A stretch of 64,000 nucleotides of DNA from the NCBI GenBank assembly GCA_963924555.1, contig OZ004597.1, forward strand, positions 1,178,001-1,242,000. The letters are read 5' to 3'. Positions 1 to 9,626 of the stretch are shown in pieces. Under the pieces are notes generated by a model. The model did not search any database. It worked only from the letters and a program-made list of their open reading frames with translations, and was not told the origin of the DNA. This DNA is from Crambe crambe (Eukaryota; Porifera; Demospongiae; Poecilosclerida; Crambeidae). Made by a program: the position numbers and the translations under genes. The first letter of the stretch is position 1. Every line of letters starts with the position of its first letter.

Positions 1-2001
1 ACTCTGGAGAAGCAGCTGCAACTGGTATTGAGTGACACTGAGGGAGAAGGAGAGGTTGGGGAGGGGAAGAGGTTGGGGGGTCTAGCAGTCCCATTGGGAT
101 GATGAACACTAAGAACTTACAGTTGTGCAGGAAGAGCTAGTAGAAGCATTTCCTTCCCTTGTTGGGAACAACTGAGATGAATTAGTTGATCCTTCAATAC
201 TATGCTGGAGCTATGATCATAGCACATAACAGTGTAACTACATCTGTTTGGACCAAGTTTTTAGTATTACTTGCAAGCGGACGGAGAACCGGTCATAGTG
301 GCTAGAACATCGCTAAGAGTGAGAAATACACCTCTCAATTTCATCAGCTCTTCGAAACTCTCCTTAATTTCACCATCCTCGTCCTCAAGCAGTATTGGAT
401 ACCGAAATAGAATGTCCTGAATGATGATAACCATTTCAATTCCACACTGATATTCATTATTTTCATCAACTTTTTTTTTTCCAAACTGTATAATTGGATA
501 AAGTTACCTTTTCTGGAGGATCACCTTCTTCAGTATCTAGAGTGAAGTAAAGGAGCATGTGGAGATGTCTGTGCTGTTTCCTTGGGTCAGGTCTTGGAGT
601 TCCCCTTCCACCCATCACTAGTCTCACCAGTCCACCGGAGGAGAGCCCACATGGAGGAGGGGAGGAAGCAGGGGAGTGGTCCCAGGGAGAGCCAGAAGAA
701 GAATGGGCCCTCTTGATCAGTAAGTGGACCCTGCTTGAAAGGGTTGCCAGGACTGAGTCTATGTTGTCCATATTGACTGTATGTTGGTTGACAGATAAGA
801 TGGTGTCACCTGCATTGGGAGAGGAGAGGGGACAAGCAAAACCAACCAATACATTCCCTCCGTAAAATTTACTATGAGTATCTTACCAGATTTCAATGAA
901 GTGGAAGCTGCAGGGTAACCAGGAATAACCGCCCTGATGACTACTGGATAGGAGATGTTTGATGGAGGTGGGTAGTGACTCTTGAAGGAAAACTGTAAGG
1001 ACATCAATGAACCAAACTTCTTTTTACCAAGGGATCGAGTAGGAACAATGCCCAGCTTCTCCAGTGAACAAGGCACTCCCAGCTGGAACTGGGAGAGGTC
1101 TATTTCAACCTTTTGTGAATAATTCGTGAAGAGGCCACTAGTGGACGGAGGGAGGGGAGTCCCATGGGAACCGAACTGAGACCCCTGGGGGATTTTTGGT
1201 GCAGGAGGCAGGTCAGGGAAAGACATCGAGTGAAAGCTGCTATGAAGTTGATCCAAGTCTGTAAGAAGTGGAAAAGGAGAGGTCAGCATATCACATAATC
1301 CTTTTCATATGATTCATTTTCCACCCAATAGAATCCACCCTCTACCCCACCCAACAAAACTCACTAGATAAACTCCCACTTTGCAAATGCTGCTGCTTTT
1401 TGCCATGCCTCTTTCCCTTACTCATCACTTTCTGCAATCTAGTCCGCAGTGATGGTGACTTATCGGACTGGAAAGGGCTGATCCTTGGAGAGGATGCTCC
1501 ATTCTCTAAAACTCGAGGGGAGTCAGGCAACTGCAGACTGTTTGATAAGCTACTAGAGAAAAACAAAGCAAGAAGATCTTGTTATAGTCTTATTAATTAA
1601 GGGGAGGGGGGACGGTACCTCTCAGCCAGAGGGGACGCAGGGAAGATATCAGATATGGATGGATTGGAAGAGAGACTGGAACTGCTGCTACTTGGCACTA
1701 AGTGAGAGTGTGAGGGAGCATTAGGCTCTACATAGAACACTGAACCAGTCACTGGGTCCGTCTTCTCTGACCATGCATCATCATCAACACTACATACAGC
1801 AATAGTTAATACATACACACTATATTCTGTACTGACTCACTTGTAGTTAAACTTTGTAGGACTAGATAGGAATGGAGTATCAAGGAGAGGAGAGAGAGGA
1901 TGTGGTACTTGCGTGACAGACTGACAGTGGTCTGAGATGCTATTAACATTTGGAAGGGAAGCAGACAGTGGATTGGACTTCCTGATCCTACCATGTGCCA
2001 T
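1..2001 (-). CDS. INTU: Inturned (INTU), planar cell polarity/ciliogenesis effector, 3' part missing
   Basis: INTU is the PDZ and longin-domain subunit of the CPLANE complex, which acts with Fuzzy and WDPCP at the ciliary base. The chosen start is the ATG at 2001, which opens MAHGRIRKSN and splices at a GTGAGT donor (about 1840) into NVDDDAW in the exon below 1790. A PDZ domain is split between the exons at about 890-1290 (VVIRAVIPGYPAA) and 720-850 (AGDTILSVNQHTVNMDNI). After it come LHMLLYFTLDTEEGDPPE and an exon at about 285-445 reading DILFRYPILLEDEDGEI and LRGVFLTLSDVLATMTG, the longin-like region typical of INTU. A further acceptor near base 37 shows that coding continues off the left edge. 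Ser/Pro-rich N-terminal exons at about 1350-1790 are poorly conserved. The gene is divergent from RBM41. Domain order and the longin block make the family call firm; exon ends are approximate. Confidence 0.85.
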
Positions 2002-2223
2002 ATTGAGAGTTTCAGCTCGGTTTGGCCATTAGTACCACCGTAAAGCTATACACACCATGCCAGCCAGTGCAGCCACACCTGAAAAAGACGAAAGTCGAAC
2101 ATGTAGCAAGCAGACGTCGGGTTGGCCACACCCCCACATTAAGTTATTTCCTAATAATGCGCGCCCAATTCTAAATATTGCCCAGCACCCAAGATAGCTC
2201 TCCACACTCCACAGCCTGAGTGA

Positions 2224-3747
2224 ATGGCTGCCATTAGAGGTAAATTCAATACTAAGAGCTTGTATCATTCATAAGTAAGCCAAAATGCAGACAGAAGAAA
2301 ACAGTCATCTCTCGATTTTCCTGATGGAGATGAACCAATATCAGTAGCTCAACAGCACTTGCAAAAGCTTCTCAGAAAGCAGTTGCATACTGGGAAGATG
2401 TCTGTGGAGACTGCTCTGGACCAGAGCCGTGAATTTGCTCCAGCTGTGACATTCAAGCCCATGGCAGTGGAGGTGGAAGGTTTGCACTCGCTGAAACAGT
2501 ATCAGAGCAAGAAAGAGGAACACAGTCACATCGACCAACTGCGTGAACTCGGGCTTACCTCTAAGGAGATAGAGTAAGGAAGTTAAAATGTTACTAGTGA
2601 ATTCCTAAAGTCATGCAGCTATCACAGGTTGAAGTTATCTTGTGAGAATGCTGAACACTTGCTCCCCTGTCCTCCCCAAAAGAAAAAAGTGAAAGTGGAA
2701 CCATCTGCTCAGCAGGAAAGAATAGAAGCACTGAAGGAGGTACAATTATTAATATGGCATATGGCAGATGAGATGAGGCACACTTGTTTTCAATAGAAAA
2801 TTAGCAGGAGGGAAGAGCTGGTGAAGAAGCCACCTCTGTACACAGGAGCTCACCATATGAGCAGGTAAGTTTTTTTAAAAGTTTTTTTTTCTTCACAAAA
2901 ATAAGAAGGAATCGCATCTAGAATACACTGATGAATCTTTATTGAATCAACCTTAGAAGGAAATTAATTTATATTCTTTCGCTGTATTAAATAAAAATAT
3001 TCTTTGCATATTTTCCTGCTCCCCATGTAGACATGCCATGGAAATAGAAAACAGCCTGTTTCAGGACAGAGGTAATCCCCTGGATCACCTCACTGTGGAG
3101 GACCATCATGGTCATGTGATCTACCCTAGCAAGTAAGTCAAGATGTTGCATGCCTTGGCTTCAGTTACATGTCATTATGCATCTCTTCATAGAGTAATCC
3201 CTAACATTTCGTCTCCTTCTGAGACTGACTTAGCCAAATCTGGTGGTAACGACAGCCTTCCTGAAAACAGCTGCCAGCAAGGAATTATCTTTCTCCCACC
3301 TCAAGTGATCGAGAGAAACAGATTAAGCGAGGCAGAGATCAGAGCTCTGCCAAGATTTAATAAATACTCTCCCGGGGAGCCAAGCAAAGTATTTTCCTTT
3401 CTTGAAATAACCAGTGATAATTAAGGTATTGCAGTGTTACATTTGTAGGTGCTCTACTTGAAGAATTTGCATCATGGTGTGACTGAGGAGGATTTGAAAG
3501 CTGTGTTTGGAGGTCTTGAACCATGCAGGAAAGAAATGCCATACATCAGGATGATGACTGGACGAATGCATGGACAAGCTTTTGTTGAGTTTCCAAGTAA
3601 TACCCAGAACTGCAGCTGTGAAGCTTCCATCATAGGCTTTATGATCATACAGGTACAGAGGATGCTACAACTTGCTTGAAGGCTGTAAATGGTTTCATGA
3701 TGAAGGAGAAACCAGTGGTAATTTGTTATGGAAAAGCTCAGAAATAG
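2224..3747 (+). CDS. RBM41: RNA-binding protein 41 (RBM41)
   Basis: RBM41 carries one C-terminal RRM and is linked to the minor spliceosome in vertebrates (family knowledge). The start ATG at 2224 gives MAAIR and joins in phase across a short intron to an exon at about 2288. The N-terminal domain shows FAPAVTFKP and LRELGLTSKEIE, both as in human RBM41. A linker exon at 3192-3390 carries VIERNRLSEAEIRALP and YSPGEPSKV, the block just before the RRM. The RRM follows: RNP2 VLYLKNL at about 3450 and RNP1 RMHGQAFVEF at about 3571. The last exon ends VICYGKAQK and stops at 3745-3747. Splice joins keep phase throughout, for example GATAGA|gtaagg joined to G TTG. It shares a 222-base upstream region with INTU and converges on the fusion gene ending at 3851. 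Confidence 0.9.
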
Positions 3748-3850
3748 ATGGCAAGAACTCTTTGCCACAAGTCTTGCACTGGACCAAGGAGTGATTTGAG
3801 TTAGCTGCCTCTGAAGTCCCAACTGTTTAAAAGATGACTGTTAAAAACTG

Positions 3851-6800
3851 TTACATTGCAGCACTGTCATCAGGAGTCTTGATTTTTGATTCTAGTCCAG
3901 TTTTGTTTCTTGCCATAAGTGGTTTGATGGCTGCTTGGAGGCTGGCAAAGAGCCTGGGGAACACAAGTTCCTGAGCTGCCAGCAGTTGTTTCATCCTATG
4001 CCGTTCCTACAAAAACAATCATACATTTTGTAGATTAAAAGAAAAAAAAGAAAAAAGATTTGTTGAAACTAACAGTGGGTGCTTCAAAGCAAGCTGGGCA
4101 GTTTTCTGCAATGATCGGTAAATGTGACTTCTCAGCAAACTGTCTCAACTCCTTCTCCCTCACAAACACAAAGGGTCGAATAACTCTCAGATCACCTTCC
4201 CTAAACACACAATGGTAAAATGGAAGATTCTATATTATAGGGAACTATAATTATTACTGGACGGTGTAGTTGGCTTTCATGGTTCTGAGGAATCCATTAT
4301 GAAAAGCAGACATCAAGAAACTCTCTGCCAGGTCATCCAAATGTTGCCCCATTGCCAGGACATTGTACCCTTCCCTCCTGGCACAAGCATAGAGACGGCC
4401 CCGCTTCATCCGAGAACAGAAACTGCAAATAGAGTCGCATTCGGGCAGAGAACTGGCCTGCTGCAAAATCCCTGCATAGGATTACAAGTATACCATGATG
4501 TAGTAGTACACTCTAGGAGTTGTTGTCATTGCCTTGTTCTTCGTAAAAGTACGGGACCCCAAGGGCTGCCAAGTAGGAGATGAGAGGACGGGGATTGTAC
4601 GAGGGCGACTGTGGGTCCACAGTCACTGCTCCCATTTCAAACTGGACACCCTATCAATTTAAATGATTGGGGAAGTATAAAGTATAAACTGCACCTTTGA
4701 CTTAGCCAGGAACTGGTACTGATGTAGTGTGTGGAGAAGAGAAAGAGAGTCCTTGCCTCCAGAGAGACACACAAGAATCCTATCTCCATCTTCTATCATG
4801 TCAAACTCCTGAATGGCCTAGCAACAGACAAACATTGGTTGGGGAGACTTCAATTCACTGTGTTTACCTCTAGAGTAGGACTGAAGATAGACTTTGGAGG
4901 ACTGTGGAAACACACCTTGTCTCTACCAGTTGACTTCACATTTGCATCATGCATTTCAAGTTCTTTGTCATTAGAATTTATGTCTTGTTGGGCATCAGCA
5001 GACACAGGTTCTTTTTCAGTGAGTGGATTTGGGTACTGATGAGGTGTGAAAGGGGGTGGGGCTTTCTTGTCTGTAATAATATCACTAGGTAGAAGGAACC
5101 ATCTCATGGAGTCTTCCTCCTGATCAAGAAACAGAGATTGGTCTCCAATAGTTGTCAATATTGATGAAGAAAACGTGGACCCATTTGCTGCAAACACTCC
5201 CTCAGCAATTGACAACATCTCCTGGTAAGAAGGAAGGGGTGAAGGAGTAACATGAGGGTACACCATCTTCCCCTTCCGGTACGAGATGGAACTTAGCCAT
5301 TTCCTCTCTTTGGAGCTGTGGTCCTTGAGATGTTTGTAGAGACCAGTTTCAGGGTTCAAGGTATACTGTTTCAGGTGAAAGAACAAACGCAGCACCTCGA
5401 ATGTTATCCATCACATGACACGACTCTAACTGCTCACATCAGGTAGAAGTTTCCATCCATGTCTTGCTATCATGGCAACAGCTTGAGTGACATAGTCCAC
5501 TGCTTCCCTATTCATGAAGTAGGGAAAACTCAGTCGAGTGATTCCAGGTCTTTAAGGAACACATCACAATGTGAAAAAAAATTTTTTTTAAGTGACTGTG
5601 ATGATTCCAACATACCGTAGCACCTCTCGTTCAGAGTATTCGTGATATCTCCGCAAGTGTACACGATCCAAACGACTATGCATAAGAAAAGCACGACAGA
5701 TTGAACTCTAGACACACTAGCCTCGTACCCAGGCCCATTTGGGTTGGGTACGAGGCTACAGACACACAAGAAAGAACCTACCTGTCTTCCATGACTAAAG
5801 ATTCGAATCTCTTTGCCATTGTCTCATCTATTCCCAATAAATCCTAGAGCATGGGTAAATAAGCACGTGTGGAAAAGAAAAGTGGTAAGTTACCTGGGCA
5901 TATGGTCCTGCACATGAACAGCCTCCTCTAGCTTGGATTCCAAATAGATCGTTCAGAAGAGTGCAAACAAAGTTGTGGTGCAGGAACTTCCCAGAGGGCC
6001 TGTGGCAGACCAGGAAGGAGAAGACAGGAAGCCGTGGGATGTGGTGTGGTCCCACTATCACCAGCTCCTCTATATCCTCCCATTGGGAAAACACATATCG
6101 ACACAAGTCCTCCTCCAAGGTCATGATGGTCTCGCTCCCCACGGCTTCCTTCAGTTGGACTGCCAGACTTGCCCTCACTGCACCCACAATGGATGGAGTC
6201 CCTCCTTCCTCTCTCAGCTCCACTTCCTTGAAGTACCGGTGAGTCGAGGGGGTCACAAAAAACACAGTCCCACCTCCGCAAGAATAAGGGGTCCCGGAAG
6301 ACTCAAATAAAACTTTCTTTGCAACAAGAATACCTGTGCAATGATGAAAAAGGTGCACCTGACTACTGTAGCCAGCTGGACAAGATATCTTCACCTGGTG
6401 ACTCCACTCCGCCAACAAACTTGTGAGGAGAAAAGAAGATGGCATCTTTGTAGGCCAGGTCTTTACCTTCACTGCATCAGTATATTGTAGAAAAGAAGAA
6501 ATCCATTCTAGATGAACTTACGTTACTAGGACGGGATTCATGTCCATCTTTGTGTACGGAGCTGCAAAGCAGGATTAAGGTTTACCCCTAGCAATTAGCA
6601 AAACGGTATTATATATCTTACATACCAGCTGTGGCATAGTCCCAAAATGCCAGTGCTCTATAGCGATGAAGGAGAATAGAAAAGGCATGTGTATCAGTAA
6701 GCACTCCAGTGATGTTGGAGGCAGCATTAAGAGCACCTATCATGCGACGCCCACTCTTGGAATAGTGCTGGAAATATGTAACTATCTTTATATATCCTTT

Positions 6801-7897
6801 GTGCATCTCTTTAGATTGTACAGTGGAACCTCGGAGGAGGAGAGTTCAAAAAAAGGATGTACTTCTAAACATTTAAAGTAGCACTAGTAAATTTGAAAGA
6901 AGACACGCCACCTTTTCGCAAAACCAAAATGACGCTTGGAGATCTCACTGTACAATTTCATGCTTTAGTGTATTATACCTTCAGCTTTTGTTCTAAATCA
7001 TGCAAATCAGCATTTCCATACTTGTTCTGAGCTATCCATACCATCTATAGATTAGTAGTGAGCTGGTATTTATTCACAGACCTGGAAAATCATCACTCAC
7101 TTACCTCTGCTCCCATCTCTCTCCATGGTAACAGGTTAGAGTGATGCTCAAAAGGACTAACAAACACCACCTGTACATGACCAGAGATGAATATGAGGTA
7201 GTCACACACGTTAAAATCCTTACTGGTGGGTTCTCACTGCTGAGATTCAAACTGTGAATGAGGTTATGGATTGCCCCGGTGCAACCGTTACCAGTGAAGA
7301 GAACACAATCCTTCTCCGACGCATTTACAGCATTACGAATGATGAGTCTAAATAGTCACATGATATCACATGACAAGCATGTTGCTAATGAGCCCCAGCT
7401 AGGAGCCTAATGAGCCTAAACAAGAGTATTTCACACGTACGTACCTGGCCTCCTCCCTAAAGTGAGTAGACTGTCTAGAAGTGAAGGAGGTAGTGGTGTG
7501 AGTGTTGCCATAACTAGGGAGCACTTCCCTTGCGATATAGTCCTCTATGAACTTCAATGACCTATGAAGAGTTCATAATGACATGTTACATGTTAGGATA
7601 AACTCAACTGGCTCACCTTCCTGATGCTGTGAAGTCAGTATAGACAACTGTACGAAATGTGAATAATTAGCAGCTTATAGTCTCACTAGGCCAGCTTTTC
7701 TACCACCCCGCAAAAAAATATGTGGGCCGGCCTAAGCAGCTTATTATATGACATCTCCTCATGCCAAAGGGTCACTCACTTCTCTTAGGTCCAAAAGGTC
7801 CCTGGAGAGTGGATGAATATCCTACTTGGCCCTCTTCTATCTCCTTTAGAAGTTGTGCCACTCCATTGGCATTGTTCACAGCTGAGGAAGATGTCAT
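3851..7897 (-). CDS. Fusion of a SufS-like PLP cysteine desulfurase and a TtcA-like PP-loop ATPase
   Basis: One multi-exon reading frame joins two enzyme types. The start ATG at 7897 gives MTSSSAVNN. The N-terminal half is a class V aminotransferase fold: the PLP-lysine motif [13 protein letters not shown] (about 6400-6440), [23 protein letters not shown], a cysteine loop [13 protein letters not shown] (about 5890-5940), and the terminal helix [15 protein letters not shown] ending HGWKLLPD (about 5440-5550). A low-complexity linker at about 4870-5390 follows. The C-terminal half has the PP-loop [10 protein letters not shown] (about 4740-4770), [30 protein letters not shown] (about 4290-4430) and [10 protein letters not shown] (about 4090), matching TtcA-type 2-thiocytidine synthases with their paired CXXC motifs. 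The last codons read SAAM and the stop is 3851-3853. The inferred role is single-chain sulfur mobilisation and tRNA thiolation; the substrate is unknown. It starts 37 bases from the divergent COX14-like gene. Confidence 0.85.
5718..5758. repeat. Short palindromic MITE-like element, TAGCCTCGT family
   Basis: The ends TAGCCTCGTACCCAGGCC and its near reverse complement GGGTACGAGGCTA surround a tiny spacer, inside an intron of the fusion gene. The same ends recur at 31001-31048 and, degenerate, at 12125-12183. The terminal TA may be a target-site duplication. Confidence 0.7.
6818..6953. repeat. Candidate 136-base MITE with GTACAGTG inverted ends
   Basis: The left end GTACAGTGGAACC at 6818 and the right end, which reverse-complements to GTACAGTGAGATC at 6953, form an imperfect terminal inverted repeat inside a fusion-gene intron. 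A related sequence, TACAGTGAAACCCTTG, starts near 15845 in NUP98. There is no coding content. Confidence 0.4.
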
Positions 7898-7935
7898 GAC
7901 CACGTGGTTTTTACCTTAATAGAAGCACACCTTTA
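7897..7935. promoter_or_regulatory. 37-base bidirectional start region with CCACGTGG palindrome
   Basis: Only 37 bases separate the ATG of the fusion gene (minus strand) from the first ATG of COX14-like copy 1 (plus strand). CCACGTGGTTT at 7900 and AATAGAAGCACACCT at about 7918 recur upstream of COX14-like copy 2 at 8358-8389. The element was therefore duplicated with, or kept for, both copies, and it probably contains the core promoter. Confidence 0.5.
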
Positions 7936-8172
7936 TGGGCTGGTACGCTGAACGAGCTCTGCCTGTTATTCAGTTTTGCCTGACTCTTCTAGGCTTGGCA
8001 GTACTAGGAAGGGGAGGCTATACGATCATGATGGACAAGAAAAACAGGAGAGCCCAACTGTTAGCTGAAGCAGGTGACCAATCACAGGTATGTCAAATGG
8101 TGTGCTATTATTGGAAATCATTCCTCATAATATCCACAGGTACCCGATGAAAGCTCAAAGAAATGGACATAA
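7935..8172 (+). CDS. Small single-pass membrane protein, COX14-like, copy 1
   Basis: A 61-residue product in two exons. The first exon encodes MGWYAERALP, a hydrophobic stretch (about residues 10-25) and GRGGYTIM followed by a basic tail. CAA TCA CAG then splices from gtatgt at 8089 to an acceptor at about 8140 and ends SSKKWT, stop 8170-8172. Size, one membrane span, a Tyr just after it and the basic/acidic tail resemble COX14, the mitochondrial inner-membrane factor for COX1 assembly. The resemblance is clearer in copy 2. The paralogue lies 298 bases downstream in the same orientation. The ATG sits only 37 bases from the divergent gene, so the 5' UTR is very short or overlaps it. Confidence 0.6.
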
Positions 8173-8356
8173 AATATAACACAAGAGCACAAGATTTTTA
8201 ATCAATCATATTATACTGTGGTAGAAGGATTAGGCCTTGTCTTGGTGTCACTGTGCTGGGGGACTAGTCTGGGCCAGACTCGATTCTTTCCTTTTGGTGA
8301 CACTGTGACAATATCTGATAGAGGTTACTGGTACATGGTATTGATTATGCAAGAGG

Positions 8357-8470
8357 CCACGTGGTTTGGGTTCTAATAGAAGCGCACCTGTTGATTTGGA
8401 GCATGCAAGGTAGGTTGTCCAAGTTGTAAGTAGGCTAAGTTGTATTTGGTGGTGGTGTCTACGCTACAGT
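8357..8470 (+). promoter_or_regulatory. Duplicated CCACGTGG promoter block and 5' UTR intron of copy 2
   Basis: CCACGTGGTTT at 8358 and AATAGAAGCGCACCT at 8375 repeat the block at 7900-7932 with few changes. A donor at 8410 (GTAGGT) and an acceptor ending at 8469 suggest a 60-base intron in the leader. Its 3' splice site lies one base before the ATG at 8471. Confidence 0.45.
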
Positions 8471-8668
8471 ATGGTTTCATGGTCCAGAATAGCCGATCGG
8501 GCTCAACAAACTGTATCTCTCAGTCTCTTTGGACTGACAATGATAGGACTGGTGATGTTAGGAAGAGGAGGCTATGGAATCATCCAGAGAAGGAAAGAAA
8601 GGAAAGCCTTGGAAGCAACTGAGCAAACAGCAAAAGCAGATGACAGCAACAACAGTCCAACCCAATAG
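8471..8668 (+). CDS. Small single-pass membrane protein, COX14-like, copy 2
   Basis: A 65-residue single coding exon: MVSWSRIADRAQQT, one hydrophobic span at about residues 15-32, GRGGYGIIQRRKERKALEA, then an acidic/polar tail ending NSPTQ (stop 8666-8668). Aligned by eye without gaps to human COX14 from memory, it shares AD, T, S, S, LT, G, Y, Q, R at corresponding positions, which supports but does not prove a COX14 call. It shares LGRGGY and the following basic run with copy 1, so the pair is a tandem duplication. It converges on TXNDC9 with 147 bases between stops. Confidence 0.6.
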   Translation: MVSWSRIADRAQQTVSLSLFGLTMIGLVMLGRGGYGIIQRRKERKALEATEQTAKADDSNNSPTQ

Positions 8669-8815
8669 CATATACTTACATTTATATTTCACATTGAATT
8701 AGGATTTGACTATCAGCAGAAAAGCAGCAGCAGCAATAAGATTTCAATCACTTGAGAGACTTAGTGATAACGTTATGTAATTAAGAGGTAGAATGAACAG
8801 AATGTATAGTCACTA

Positions 8816-9540
8816 CTAGTCATCTGAGTCACTGTCTTTTGACTCTCGAATGGTCTTCTTTGAGTGATAAGTGACTTGTTTCTTGGTAGGTTTCTCAGAA
8901 TCGGGAGGTTCCAGCAGATTTCCAGCATAGTTCAGTACACCTGCACACCCTAGTCGCCATGCCAACATCTCTGTGGAGAATTCATCATGTCCACCAAGTT
9001 CATCAAATCCTTTGATGTAGTCCTTTGTCTTGCCGTCAATCACACAAGCTATGGTTGGAAGGATACGAATGTGTAGTCTATCACACAGAAAAGGGGCACG
9101 GTCTACACTAAGTTTGACAAATCTGGTCTCAAGGTGTTTAGGGGCGAGTAGTCCCAAGTGCTTGTCTACAATCTTGCAGCGAAAGGTAGAGTCTTGGTAA
9201 AAATGGCACACGACTTTAGCACTCTTTTTGCAGACATCAAAGAAGTCCTTTTCTTCAGTGACTTCTGAGTAGGTTCCATGACCTTGTCCCTTCCATGTTT
9301 CTTTCTGTGCTGCTTGCTTCTTCATCTGTTGAATTCGCTGCTCTCTAAAAGTCAAGATATGAACAGAGATTGATTATGTATGCTCAACCCTCCTCCTTCA
9401 CCACACCTCAGTTTATCGAGTTCTTCACTGTCCATATTCTCCAGCCTCTCTATTTCAGCATCCAATTCTCCTTCCATAATCTTGGCAGTTTGGAGTACCG
9501 TTTTTTCCACTGCATTCTGAATATCTTTCGTTGCTGCCAT
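8816..9540 (-). CDS. TXNDC9: Thioredoxin domain-containing protein 9 (phosducin-like)
   Basis: TXNDC9 (PhLP3) modulates the CCT chaperonin in tubulin and actin folding. Two exons: 9540 to about 9410 (MAATKDIQNAVEKT to MDSEELDKL) and about 9343-8816. They join as L-R-E-Q-R across an 'ag' acceptor. Family blocks include VVCHFYQDSTFRCKIVD, LAPKHLETRFVKL, APFLCDRLHIRILPT, MLAWRLGCAGVLNY and the acidic end ESKDSDSDD. As in other TXNDC9 proteins, the thioredoxin fold lacks a CXXC redox site. An in-frame ATG at 9558 would add six residues; 9540 was chosen because MAATKD looks like a normal start. Divergent from UFSP2 with 86 bases between starts. Confidence 0.93.
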
Positions 9541-9626
9541 GGCTTCAATGATTTTCAAATTGCAACAAGTTCAAAGTTCAACCATGCACCCATTACCAAA
9601 GTTCAAAGTTCAACAAGAGGACCTCC

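Noticed and set aside
2029..2268. Minus-strand frame of 79 codons between INTU and RBM41
   Set aside because: It covers the shared promoter and RBM41 exon 1, has no family features, and lacks splice or start context.
5928..6310. Alternative frames on both strands over the desulfurase-like exon
   Set aside because: Shadows of the minus-strand exon carrying GGGTVFFV and ARGGCSCAG, which fits the family.
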